The notes beneath the pieces were generated by a model. The model saw only the letters and a program-made list of their open reading frames with translations, ran no database searches and was not told the DNA's origin. Position numbers and translations under genes: made by a program. A stretch of 64,000 nucleotides of DNA from Xanthomonas hortorum (lineage in GTDB: Bacteria > Pseudomonadota > Gammaproteobacteria > Xanthomonadales > Xanthomonadaceae): the NCBI RefSeq assembly GCF_002940005.1, contig NZ_MDEF01000005.1, one strand, 5' to 3'. Within the stretch, counting starts at the first letter, position 1. Each line of letters starts with the position of its first letter. Shown here piece by piece: positions 35,476-44,107 of this stretch.

Positions 35476-36366
35476 TCACACATCGCCCTCGCAACTCCAA
35501 CCTTCGCCAGTACCGCGCTGGAGCACCCGATCTGTGACCAGCACATCCCCGGCCGGCACCTGCGCCTGCTGCGCAAGATCGGCATAGATCGGGGTGAAGT
35601 CCGGCGCGGTGGCGTCCATCAACTGCGCGAAGCTGTCGATGACGAAATAGGTCTTTTGAAAGCTGTCGATGCGGTAGCGCGTGCGCATGATGCGTTGCAG
35701 GTCGAAGCCGATCCGGTTGGGTGCCGGCGATTCCAGCGAATGCAGCGATTCGCCCTTCGACGACACGATGCCGGCCCCAAAGATACGCAACCCTTGTGGC
35801 GTTGCGATCAGGCCGAATTCCACCGTGTACCAATACAGGCGGGTGAGATTCTGCAACGCGTCCTGCCCGATGCCGTGCGCCTTGACTCCGCCACGGCCGT
35901 AGGCCTGCATGAAGTCGGCAAACAGCGGGTTCATCAGCAGCGGCACGTGTCCGAACAGGTCATGGAACAAATCCGGCTCGGCGATGTAATCGATTTGATC
36001 GGGGCGGCGGATCCACCACGTCACCGGGAAGCGCTTGTTGGCCAGATGTTCGAAGAAATCCAGCTCCGGCAGCAGGCCTTGCACGCCGACCAGGGTCCAG
36101 CCGGCGGCCGCCTGCAGCACGGCGTTGAGCGCATCGAACCGCGGGATGTGGGTGTCGCCCATGCCCATCGCATCCTGCGCCTGCAGGAATTCGTCGCAGG
36201 CGCGCCCGACCAGCAGCGCGCGCTGGCGGCGATACAAGGTGCCCCAGGTGGCATGGTCGTCGGCGCTGTAGCCATCCCACGGCTGCTCGACCACGGCGGT
36301 GGTGTAGACCGGCACATAGCCCTTGTCGGTGAGCTGATTCTCGACGCGTTGCGGTGCGATGTTCAT
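35476..36366 (-). CDS. phhA: Phenylalanine 4-monooxygenase
   Basis: PhhA (296 residues) hydroxylates phenylalanine to tyrosine with tetrahydropterin and iron. The ferrous ligands are His135 and His140 (FHDLFGH) and Glu183 (YWYTVEFGL), all present. The protein has the bacterial single-domain length. It is divergent from an Lrp-type regulator with a strong palindrome between them. The pterin recycling gene (phhB) is not adjacent. Confidence 0.96.
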   Translation of the reverse strand: MNIAPQRVENQLTDKGYVPVYTTAVVEQPWDGYSADDHATWGTLYRRQRALLVGRACDEFLQAQDAMGMGDTHIPRFDALNAVLQAAAGWTLVGVQGLLPELDFFEHLANKRFPVTWWIRRPDQIDYIAEPDLFHDLFGHVPLLMNPLFADFMQAYGRGGVKAHGIGQDALQNLTRLYWYTVEFGLIATPQGLRIFGAGIVSSKGESLHSLESPAPNRIGFDLQRIMRTRYRIDSFQKTYFVIDSFAQLMDATAPDFTPIYADLAQQAQVPAGDVLVTDRVLQRGTGEGWSCEGDV

Positions 36367-36426
36367 GCGGCGGCAGTTCCCGAGGATTAGCGCTCACCTT
36401 AGCCCGATGGTCGCGCAACGGGATTG

Positions 36427-36465
36427 CGAATCTTGCGCGGTCAATGCCAGATGGCGCAAGATTCG
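36427..36465. promoter_or_regulatory. 12-bp inverted repeat between phhA and lrp-type gene
   Basis: CGAATCTTGCGC (36427-36438) and GCGCAAGATTCG (36454-36465) pair perfectly across 15 bases. It lies 29 bases before the regulator start and 61 bases upstream of phhA, so it is a good candidate site for the divergently encoded Lrp-type protein. Confidence 0.75.
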
Positions 36466-36493
36466 TGCGTCATCTTCTGCTGCTGCGCAATAT

Positions 36494-36976
36494 ATGGACC
36501 AGCCCATCGCCTTGGACCGCACCGATCTGCGCCTGCTCGCCCTGCTGCAGACGCAGGGGCGCAGCAGCAATGCGGAGTTGGCGGTGCAGGTCAATCTGTC
36601 GGCATCGGCCTGCCTGCGCCGCACCCAACGGTTGGAGGCAGCCGGCATCATCGCCGGCTACGGCGCACGCCTGGATGCCAAGGCGCTGGGACTGGGATTG
36701 CAGGCGTTTGTGCGCGTGCAGTTGGAGCAGCACGGCCAGGCCGATATCGAGCATTTCGCCGAGGGCGTGCGTGGCTGGGACGAGGTGGTGGCTTGCTGGG
36801 CGCTCACCGGCGACATGGATTACCTGCTGCAGGTGCAGGTGCGCGATCTGGAGCATTTCTCGCGGTTTCTGCTCGACCGCCTGCTCAACGCCACCGGCGT
36901 CTCCGACGTCAATTCCAGCTTCGTGTTGCGCACCGTCAAGGCACCGGAAGGCTTGCCGTTGGCGCATCTGGCCTGA
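36494..36976 (+). CDS. Lrp/AsnC-family transcriptional regulator
   Basis: A 160-residue regulator with an N-terminal winged helix-turn-helix (LDRTDLRLLALLQTQGRSSN, VNLSASACLRRTQRLE) and a C-terminal RAM ligand domain (GDMDYLLQVQVRDLEHF). ATG 36494 is used because homology begins there. The divergent position beside phhA suggests control of phenylalanine or tyrosine catabolism, with an amino acid as effector (inference). Confidence 0.92.
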   Translation: MDQPIALDRTDLRLLALLQTQGRSSNAELAVQVNLSASACLRRTQRLEAAGIIAGYGARLDAKALGLGLQAFVRVQLEQHGQADIEHFAEGVRGWDEVVACWALTGDMDYLLQVQVRDLEHFSRFLLDRLLNATGVSDVNSSFVLRTVKAPEGLPLAHLA

Positions 36977-37182
36977 CCCCCGCAGCGCTGCATGAGGGCG
37001 GGGCGGCACACTGTGACTTGCCTCTCAAACGCTAACGATTTACATTTGCATAACTTCTGGCCGCGTCCGGTCATGTCGTTCCCCGTCGATCCGCCAGCCC
37101 CGCAGGGCCAGCCAGCTCGTCGCCCGAGTGGGACGCGCACGCCTGCCTGCAGCTTCCTGACGCCCAGCGTCCGCACCGATCG

Positions 37183-39402
37183 ATGAGAACCCCTCCAATG
37201 CCCGAGATTTCCGCCCCTCTGGCCACGCTGTCCGCCGCCTTGCTGTGCGCGCTGGCGATGACCACGTCCACTGCCCACGCTGCCGATGCCACCAACGCCA
37301 AGACGCTGGACCAGGTCAACGTCAACGGTGCGGTGAGCCGCGCGCAGCCGGCCACCACCACGCGCCTGCCGCTGACCTTGCAGGAAACGCCGCAGTCGGT
37401 GAGCGTGATCGGGCTGCAGCGGTTGGAAGACGAGTCGCTTTTCAGCATCGACGATGTGATGCGCAACGTCACCGGCGTCAACGTGTCGTTCTACGACACC
37501 CAGCGTCCGTTGTATTTCGCGCGCGGCTTCCAGATCACCGACTTCCAGGTCGATGGCTTGCCCACCTACAGCGGTTCCACCAACCAGGAATACGACACGG
37601 TCTTTTACGACCGCATCGAAGTGATCCGCGGCGCCAATGGCCTGCTCACCGGCGCGGGTATTCCCTCGGCCACGGTCAACCTGCTGCGCAAGCGCCCGGG
37701 CAAGGACTTCGATGCCTCGTTCGCAGTCAGTGCCGGCACCTGGGATTTCCGCCGCATGCAGGCCGACGTCAACGCACCGCTGACAGACGACGGGCGCTGG
37801 CGCAGCCGCGTGGTGGCGGCCTGGCAGGATCGCGATTACTACTACGACCGTTACCACGACAACAAGATGTCGGGCATGGCGGTGCTGGAAGGCGATCTGA
37901 CCGACAGCACCACGCTCACCGTCGGTTACCAGCGCCAGGACAACAGCCCGGTCGGCTCGACCTGGGGCACGGTGCCGTTCTTCGCCGCCGATGGCTCGCT
38001 GGCCAACCTGTCGCGCTCCACCAACCTGGCGCCGGAGTGGACCCGCTGGCAGCGCGAAACCAGCACCGCGTTCGCCAACCTGGAACAACGCTTCGGCGAG
38101 GACTGGCTGTTGCGCGTCAACACCGCGCACACCAAGGGCGATGTGCAGAGCCTGCGCGTCTACGGCACCGGCTATCCGGCCGCCGATGGCAGCGGCATGT
38201 TTCTACGCACCGCTGCCGGCGAGACCGAAGACACCCGCGATAGCGTGGATGTGTATCTGTCCGGTGGCTTCTCGTTGTTCGGGCGCCAGCACGATGTGGT
38301 GGTCGGCGGCAGCTGGCAGGATCTGCAATCGACCTCGTATGACGTGGCGCAGACCTATCCCGACGACTGGGCGACCTGCCCCAACGACTTTGGTCCACCC
38401 GAGCGCTGCTATTTCATACCCAATATCCGCAACTGGGATGGCAATGCGTCCGAAGTGACCTATGCGCGCACCGGCCGGCGCAGCGAAGCGCGCACCACCC
38501 AGCGCGGCGTGTATGCCTCCACACGGTTGCGTCTGGCCGACCCGCTGTCGTTGATCGCTGGCGCACGCCTGAGTTCCTGGGAAACCCGCACCCAGGCCTT
38601 CGACACCAGCGGCACCTACACCGGCACCAGCGGCCGCTATGAAGTGAGCGACGAAGTCACCCCGTACGTCGGCCTGGTCTACGACATCGTGCCGGACGTC
38701 TCGCTCTACGCCAGCTACACCGAAATCTTCAATCCGCAGAACTACCGCGACAAGGACAACAACCTGCTCGCGCCGGTGGAAGGCTCCAACCTGGAAGCCG
38801 GCATCAAGGCGCAGTTGCTCGACGGCCATGCGATGGCCACCGCCGCCGTGTTCGAGGCCAAGCAGGACAACTTCGCCGTGCGCGACATGACCCAGCCGGA
38901 ATCCTCGCTGCCGGACGGCAATTCGGCCTACATCGGCATCAACGGCACCAAGAGCCGTGGCTGGGAAATGGATATCAACGGCGAGATCCTGCCCGGCTGG
39001 ACCGTCAATGCCGGCTTTACCCACGTCAAGGTGACGCGCCCGCCCACCGATGCGATCTACGCCAACCTGCCTGAGGATTATCTGCAGCTGTCCACGCAGT
39101 TGCGTTTGCCCGGCGCCTGGGAGCGCCTGAGCATTGGCGGCGGCGTCAGCTGGCAGAGCGCGGTACGCGGTTTCAATATCGCGCGCCCCACCGGCGACGG
39201 CAGCGGAGTCACCACACCGGTGACCGTGGTGCAGAACGCGTACGCTTTGGTGCACTTCAACGCCAACTACCGCATCAGCGATCAGTGGACTGCCACGCTG
39301 GCGGTGCGCAACGCCTTCGATAAAACCTATTGGGCCAACCTGGACTACCAGAACTATGGCGAGCCGCGGTTTGTCAGCGTGTCGTTGCGTTGGCGGTATT
39401 GA
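37183..39402 (+). CDS. TonB-dependent siderophore receptor
   Basis: A 739-residue outer-membrane receptor with a signal peptide ending in AHA|AD. The plug domain starts with TLDQVNVNG and includes LTLQETPQSVSVIG and YDRIEVIRGANGLLTG, typical of ferric-siderophore receptors. The barrel ends FVSVSLRWRY with the terminal aromatic outer-membrane signal. Its closest named types by pattern are FhuE/FpvA-like; the ligand cannot be told from sequence. ATG 37183 or 37198 could be the start and neither has a strong ribosome site. It stands alone, away from the PepSY operon. Confidence 0.92.
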   Translation: MRTPPMPEISAPLATLSAALLCALAMTTSTAHAADATNAKTLDQVNVNGAVSRAQPATTTRLPLTLQETPQSVSVIGLQRLEDESLFSIDDVMRNVTGVNVSFYDTQRPLYFARGFQITDFQVDGLPTYSGSTNQEYDTVFYDRIEVIRGANGLLTGAGIPSATVNLLRKRPGKDFDASFAVSAGTWDFRRMQADVNAPLTDDGRWRSRVVAAWQDRDYYYDRYHDNKMSGMAVLEGDLTDSTTLTVGYQRQDNSPVGSTWGTVPFFAADGSLANLSRSTNLAPEWTRWQRETSTAFANLEQRFGEDWLLRVNTAHTKGDVQSLRVYGTGYPAADGSGMFLRTAAGETEDTRDSVDVYLSGGFSLFGRQHDVVVGGSWQDLQSTSYDVAQTYPDDWATCPNDFGPPERCYFIPNIRNWDGNASEVTYARTGRRSEARTTQRGVYASTRLRLADPLSLIAGARLSSWETRTQAFDTSGTYTGTSGRYEVSDEVTPYVGLVYDIVPDVSLYASYTEIFNPQNYRDKDNNLLAPVEGSNLEAGIKAQLLDGHAMATAAVFEAKQDNFAVRDMTQPESSLPDGNSAYIGINGTKSRGWEMDINGEILPGWTVNAGFTHVKVTRPPTDAIYANLPEDYLQLSTQLRLPGAWERLSIGGGVSWQSAVRGFNIARPTGDGSGVTTPVTVVQNAYALVHFNANYRISDQWTATLAVRNAFDKTYWANLDYQNYGEPRFVSVSLRWRY

Positions 39403-39423
39403 GGCGTTGCCGATGATGCTGAT

Positions 39424-39480
39424 GCGTTACAGGTAACGCATCGCGGCCAAGGCCGCTCCTACAAGAGCGGTCTTGGCCGC
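39424..39480. repeat. GCGTTAC palindrome plus GCTCCTACAAGAGC-type REP hairpin
   Basis: GCGTTAC-AG-GTAACGC is followed by a long imperfect hairpin from GCGGCCAAGGCCGCTCCTAC to AGAGCGGTCTTGGCCGC. It lies between the convergent receptor and patatin genes and can terminate both. A relative sits at 45577. Confidence 0.8.
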
Positions 39481-39481
39481 A

Positions 39482-40519
39482 TCACGGCGCCACGCAGGCC
39501 TGTTCCTTGCCGCGCAATTTCTCCCAGCGCGAGCGCTCTTCCAGACAACGCCGATACGCTTCTGCTTTTGCGGCGGCAGCCTGCTCGGCGGCGGTGCGGG
39601 TGGCGTTACTGCGCTGCGCCTGCAACTGCGCGATCTTGGCGCGGATCTGCGGCATCGCCGCCATCGCGGCGCGCTCGCCTTCCAGGATCGCCGCGCCACG
39701 CTGGTTGAAATCGGCCGAACCGATGTCGCTGACCTTGGGGCGGATCACCACATCGGCACGTTTGAGTTCGGCCTCGCCCAGGCGCTGGCCCATGATCGAG
39801 ATCGATTGGTTGACGGTGCCCAGCAGATCGCCAGGATTCTTGCCGCTGGCCTTGCTGGAAATATCCACCGCCACCACGAATTCCGCGCCGAGCTGGCGCG
39901 CCGCATCCACCGGCACCGGGCTGACCACGCCGCCGTCCACATAGTGGTATTGCCCGATGGTCACCGGCTCGAACACGCCGGGAATACTGCTGGACGCGCG
40001 CACCGCCTGGCCGGCATTGCCGCGCACGAACACGGTGCGCTCGCCGTCTTCCAGGCGCGTGGCGACCGCGGCGAAGGGCTTGCGCAACTTGTCGATCGGT
40101 TTGCCGCCGAGCTGCTCGTTGACGTAGTCCTGCAGCTTCTGGCCCTGCACCAGCCCGCCGGAGAAGATCCGCACATCGCGGATGCTGGTCTGGTCGAGCG
40201 CAACGGCTTTTTCCTGCATCTGGAATGCGTCCATGCCGCTGGCATACAACGCGCCGACCACGCTGCCGGCGCTGGTGCCCGACACCACCACCGGCGCAAA
40301 GCCATTGGCTTCGAGCATCTTGATCACGCCGATATGCGCAAAGCCCTTGGCCGCACCGCCACCGAGCGCCACGCCGATCTTCACCGGCTTGGCAGTGCTG
40401 GCGGAGGGCGCCTGCACGACAGGTGCCGGCATTGCAGGACGCGGTTCACCGCCGCAGGCCGAGAGCAGACCGAGCAACGACATCAGGGCGAGAAAGCGTG
40501 GGCGGCGGAGCGCGGTCAT
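39482..40519 (-). CDS. Patatin-like phospholipase lipoprotein (RssA-type)
   Basis: A 345-residue protein. ATG 40519 is chosen because it opens a lipoprotein signal with lipobox LSAC, giving lipid attachment at about Cys22. The patatin catalytic dyad is present: oxyanion GGGAAKGFAHIG, nucleophile GTSAGS, and Asp in DGGVVSPVP. The C-terminal 60 residues are Ala/Arg-rich and coiled-coil-like. It is expected to hydrolyse lipids at the cell envelope. Confidence 0.9.
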   Translation of the reverse strand: MTALRRPRFLALMSLLGLLSACGGEPRPAMPAPVVQAPSASTAKPVKIGVALGGGAAKGFAHIGVIKMLEANGFAPVVVSGTSAGSVVGALYASGMDAFQMQEKAVALDQTSIRDVRIFSGGLVQGQKLQDYVNEQLGGKPIDKLRKPFAAVATRLEDGERTVFVRGNAGQAVRASSSIPGVFEPVTIGQYHYVDGGVVSPVPVDAARQLGAEFVVAVDISSKASGKNPGDLLGTVNQSISIMGQRLGEAELKRADVVIRPKVSDIGSADFNQRGAAILEGERAAMAAMPQIRAKIAQLQAQRSNATRTAAEQAAAAKAEAYRRCLEERSRWEKLRGKEQACVAP

Positions 40520-40580
40520 GGCGACGGGATGTTGGATGGATGGCGAGGGAGAATACACGCGTCGCACGATCAACCGCTGT

Positions 40581-40632
40581 TCCTTCTCCCCACGGGAGAA
40601 GGTGCCCCGCAGGGGCGGATGAGGGTACGAGC
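40581..40632. repeat. REP-like hairpin upstream of the patatin gene
   Basis: TCCTTCTCCCCACGGGAGAA is followed by GGTGCCCCGCAGGGGCGGAT and GAGGGTACG. It is a fourth member of the CTCCC/GGGAG family in the window. It lies between the patatin gene start and the end of the ABC gene. Confidence 0.75.
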
Positions 40633-40721
40633 GAAGCCTGGTGTCATCTGATTCCACGTGTGGCTTCACCCCGTACCCTTACCCCAGCCCCCCGCTCCGC
40701 GCCCCGTCGCCCGCAAGCAAC

Positions 40722-41567
40722 TCAGCCTTCCCCAACCGTCGCCCAATAACGCTCGCCATCGCGCTGCACCCGCACCTGGCCGTCGAACGCTGCCGACAGG
40801 CTGGCGTCGGTGAGCAGCGCATCGCGCGTGCCATCGGCCACCACGCTGCCGCCGCGTAGCAGGATCACCCGTGCGATCTCCGGCACGATCTCTTCGATGT
40901 GGTGGGTCACCAGCACCAGCGTGATGCCTTGCTGGGCGAGGTGACGCATGGTGTCGAGCAGATGCTGCCGCGCGACCAGATCCAGACCGGTGGACGGCTC
41001 GTCCAGCAGCAGCGCCTGCGGCCGGTTCACCAACGCACGCGCGATCAGTACGCGGCGGGTTTCGCCGGCCGACAACTCGGCAAATTGCCGATCCAGCAGC
41101 GGCAGTGCGCGCGCTAGTGCAAGCGCCTCACGTGCCCGCGCGCGCATGTCGTCGCTGACGTCGCGATGCGGCGGCACCACGTAGCTGGCGAAGAAGCCGG
41201 ACAGCACCGCGCTTTCCACATCCAGCCCCGGCATGTCGGCCAGGTTGACGCTTAGATCGCCGGTGACGATGCCCAGCTGCGAGCGCAAACGATCCACCTG
41301 CCAGCGCGTCTGGCCCAGTACTTTCACCGCCGGCTGGCCGTCGGCACGCACCAGCGGATACAGCTCGCGCGTGATCAGTTTGATGAAGGAGGATTTGCCG
41401 CAGCCATTGGGTCCCAGGATGGCAGTGTGTTGCCCCAGCGCAATGCGCAGGCTCAAGGCGTGCAGCACGCGCACCTGGCCACGCATCACGCTGGCATGGT
41501 CGAGTTCGATCAACGGGACGGCATTTTCAATAGCAGAAGTCGCAGAAGAACCGGCAGCAACAGTCAT
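40722..41567 (-). CDS. Stand-alone ABC transporter ATP-binding protein
   Basis: A 281-residue ATPase: Walker A GPNGCGKSS, signature LSAGETRR, Walker B ALLLDEPSTGLD and the switch His in VLVTHHIEE. ATG 41567 is preferred over TTG 41585. No permease or binding-protein gene is adjacent, and both neighbours have unrelated jobs. The sequence resembles YlmA/ModF-like orphan ATPases, but the transported substrate cannot be inferred. Confidence 0.85.
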   Translation of the reverse strand: MTVAAGSSATSAIENAVPLIELDHASVMRGQVRVLHALSLRIALGQHTAILGPNGCGKSSFIKLITRELYPLVRADGQPAVKVLGQTRWQVDRLRSQLGIVTGDLSVNLADMPGLDVESAVLSGFFASYVVPPHRDVSDDMRARAREALALARALPLLDRQFAELSAGETRRVLIARALVNRPQALLLDEPSTGLDLVARQHLLDTMRHLAQQGITLVLVTHHIEEIVPEIARVILLRGGSVVADGTRDALLTDASLSAAFDGQVRVQRDGERYWATVGEG

Positions 41568-41718
41568 ACGGATGACATCAACCAAGTAAGGAAAGGAGAC
41601 GTGTGAACCGCTTTAGGAATGCAGGGCGCACCCTACGCATCCGAAGGGTGAAGTTTGCCGCCATCGCCCCCATCATGTCTGCATCGACCAAAGAGATGGC
41701 GCCGCTGTGGAACTGCCG

Positions 41719-42924
41719 ATGTTGTCCGATCCGATCATCGACTTCCTGACCTCCGGCGTGGCCGGGTTGGGCGTGTGGGGCATGCTGGCGGTGCTGCTGG
41801 TGTTCACCCAGCTCACCATCTTTGCGGTGACCTTGTACCTGCATCGCAGCCAGGCGCACCGGGGTGTGGATTTTCATCCGCTCGTTGCGCACTTCTTCCG
41901 TTTCTGGACCTGGCTCACCACCTCGATGATCACCCGTGAATGGGTGGCGATCCATCGCAAGCATCACGCCAAGGTTGAGACCGAAGAAGACCCGCATAGC
42001 CCGCAGACCAAGGGCATCCGCCAGGTGTTCTGGCGCGGCGTGGAGCTGTACCGCGAAGCGCGCGCGCAGCGTGCCGATATCGAGCAGTACGGCAAGGGCG
42101 CACCCACCGACTGGATCGAGCGTCACATGTACACCCCGCATGCCAATGCCGGCCCGATCGCGTTGCTGGTCATCAACTCGGTGTTGTTCGGTCTGCCGGG
42201 CATCGCGTTGTGGGCGATCCAGATGGCGTGGATCCCGTTCTGGGCCGCTGGCGTGGTCAATGGTCTTGGCCACTGGTGGGGCTATCGCAATTTCGAATCC
42301 GCCGACACCTCCACCAACCTCACGCCGTGGGCGCTGTGGATCGGCGGCGAAGAACTGCACAACAACCATCATGCGTTCCCGAGCTCGGCGCGGTTTTCGA
42401 TGCGGCGCTGGGAGCTGGATATCGGCTGGGTCGCCATTCGCGGTTTGCAGGCCTTGGGCCTGGCCAAGGTGCTGCGCGTGGCGCCATCGCTGGATATCCG
42501 CCCCAACATCGCCGTGCCCGATGCCGACACACTCAAGGCATTGCTGTCGCATCGCTTTCAGGCCATGACCGACTACCAGCGCAACGTGCTCAAGCCGGCA
42601 TTGCGCGAAGAAGCTGCCGCCACAGGCGCCAAGTTGCGGCAGTTGCTGCCGCGGCGCCTGCGCAAGGGCCTGGTCGACGACGGGCGCTGGCTCAAGCCCG
42701 ACGCGCGCGAACAGTTGCAGCGCTGGGTGGCCGAGCGCCCGCGCATGCGCACGCTGGTCGAGTACCGCGCGCGCTTGACCGCCGTGCTGGAAGCGCGCAG
42801 CCATGATGCCTCCGAACGGCTCAAGCACCTGCAGCAGTGGTGTCATGAGGCCGAAGCCAGCGGCAATGCCGCTTTGCAGGCGTATGCGGCGCGGCTCAAG
42901 GGTTATGCGCTGAGTGGGTCTTAA
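41719..42924 (+). CDS. Membrane fatty-acid desaturase (delta-9/DesC type)
   Basis: A 401-residue (from ATG 41719) integral membrane di-iron desaturase. The three histidine boxes are HRSQAHR, HRKHH and HNNHH. Four helices lie in the first 230 residues. The C-terminal 140 residues are a soluble helical extension rich in Arg and Glu (LRQLLPRRLRKGL), longer than in many homologues. An upstream in-frame GTG at 41707 is possible. It likely introduces a double bond into membrane acyl chains. Confidence 0.9.
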   Translation: MLSDPIIDFLTSGVAGLGVWGMLAVLLVFTQLTIFAVTLYLHRSQAHRGVDFHPLVAHFFRFWTWLTTSMITREWVAIHRKHHAKVETEEDPHSPQTKGIRQVFWRGVELYREARAQRADIEQYGKGAPTDWIERHMYTPHANAGPIALLVINSVLFGLPGIALWAIQMAWIPFWAAGVVNGLGHWWGYRNFESADTSTNLTPWALWIGGEELHNNHHAFPSSARFSMRRWELDIGWVAIRGLQALGLAKVLRVAPSLDIRPNIAVPDADTLKALLSHRFQAMTDYQRNVLKPALREEAAATGAKLRQLLPRRLRKGLVDDGRWLKPDAREQLQRWVAERPRMRTLVEYRARLTAVLEARSHDASERLKHLQQWCHEAEASGNAALQAYAARLKGYALSGS

Positions 42925-42985
42925 GCTTAGTGGCACGCATGCCGATGCGCGCGCGCGTGGATCGCATGGCTTGATCGTGCGCAGC

Positions 42986-43309
42986 ATGCTGATGGCGTGT
43001 GGGGCATGCATTTCGGCGGTTGTCGCGCAGGCCCAGGTGCAGGACAGCCAGCAATATCTGCAGCGCATGGATACCGACGGCGACGGACGTGTCAGCCGCG
43101 ACGAATATCTGGCCTGGATGAGCTACGCCTTCGATCAGCGCGACCTGGATCACGACGGCGTGCTGCAGGGCGATGAACTGCCGGGTCGTCGCGGCAAGCC
43201 GATCACCCGCGCGGCCCATCGCGCCACGCTGATCGAGCGCTTCGCACGGCAGGATGCCAACGGCGATGGCTCTCTGAGCGCGCGCGAGTTGCTGGCACCG
43301 CCGCGCTGA
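42986..43309 (+). CDS. Secreted EF-hand calcium-binding protein
   Basis: A small protein of about 107 residues with three EF-hand loops: DTDGDGRVSRDE, DLDHDGVLQGDE and DANGDGSLSARE. The ATG at 42986 opens a short signal-like segment (MLMACGACISAVVAQAQ). A longer form from GTG 42914 would overlap the desaturase, and the start is uncertain. A periplasmic calcium sensor or buffer is plausible. Confidence 0.8.
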   Translation: MLMACGACISAVVAQAQVQDSQQYLQRMDTDGDGRVSRDEYLAWMSYAFDQRDLDHDGVLQGDELPGRRGKPITRAAHRATLIERFARQDANGDGSLSARELLAPPR

Positions 43310-43369
43310 TGTGCGCCGGCACGCTTGCCTTCGCGCTCGCCTGACACCAGGCCCGGCAATCTCGCGCAC

Positions 43370-44107
43370 ATGTTCACTCTCGACCAGGTCAGCCGCCGCT
43401 ACGGCCAGGCCATTGCTCTCGATGCAGTCACGCTGACATTCGCCAGCGGGATCACCACCGCCTTGATCGGCCCCAGTGGCGCCGGCAAGTCCACCGTGCT
43501 GCGCATGCTGGTGGGGCTGGAGTGGCCCGACAGCGGCAAGGTGGCCTTCGACGGCACGCCGCTGCAACGCGCCAGCCTGCAGGCGCAGCGGCAACGCATC
43601 GGTTATGTGATCCAGGAAGGCGGGTTGTTTCCGCATCTGAATGCGCGCAGCAATGTGGTGTTGCTGGCGCAGACGCTGGGCTGGACGCGGCAACGCATCG
43701 ATGAGCGCCTGGAGATCTTGTGCACGCTGTGCCAGTTGCCGCCTGAATTATTGAAGCGCTACCCGGCCGAGCTATCGGGCGGACAGCGTCAGCGCGTGGG
43801 CTTGATCCGCGCCTTGATGCTGGATCCACCGGCCTTGCTGCTGGACGAACCGCTCGGCGCACTCGACCCTATCGTGCGCTACGACCTGCAAGCGCAGATG
43901 CGCGAACTGTTCGCCCAACTCGGCAAGACCGTGGTGCTGGTGACGCATGACGTGGCCGAAGCGGCGTATCTGGCCGACACCCTGGTGCTGATGCGCGCCG
44001 GCCGTGTGGTGCAGCAGGGCAGTGCACGCAGCTTGCTCGAACATCCGGCAGATCCGTTCGTGCAACGCTTTCTCACTGCGCAACGCAGCATCGACGACGC
44101 CGCATGA
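43370..44107 (+). CDS. Osmoprotectant-type ABC transporter ATP-binding protein
   Basis: A 245-residue ATPase of the ProV/OpuBA/YehX group: GPSGAGKST, Q-loop YVIQEGGLFPHL, LSGGQRQRVGLIRAL, LLLDEPLGALD and VLVTHDVAEA. It lacks the C-terminal CBS domains of ProV. It overlaps the fused binding-protein/permease gene by four bases, so the two genes form a complete importer. Confidence 0.9.
   Translation: MFTLDQVSRRYGQAIALDAVTLTFASGITTALIGPSGAGKSTVLRMLVGLEWPDSGKVAFDGTPLQRASLQAQRQRIGYVIQEGGLFPHLNARSNVVLLAQTLGWTRQRIDERLEILCTLCQLPPELLKRYPAELSGGQRQRVGLIRALMLDPPALLLDEPLGALDPIVRYDLQAQMRELFAQLGKTVVLVTHDVAEAAYLADTLVLMRAGRVVQQGSARSLLEHPADPFVQRFLTAQRSIDDAA

Noticed and set aside
37031..37056. Possible Fur box before the siderophore receptor
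   Set aside because: AACGAT-TTACAT-TTGCAT resembles repeated NATWAT-like units only weakly. The match is too poor to call without expression data.
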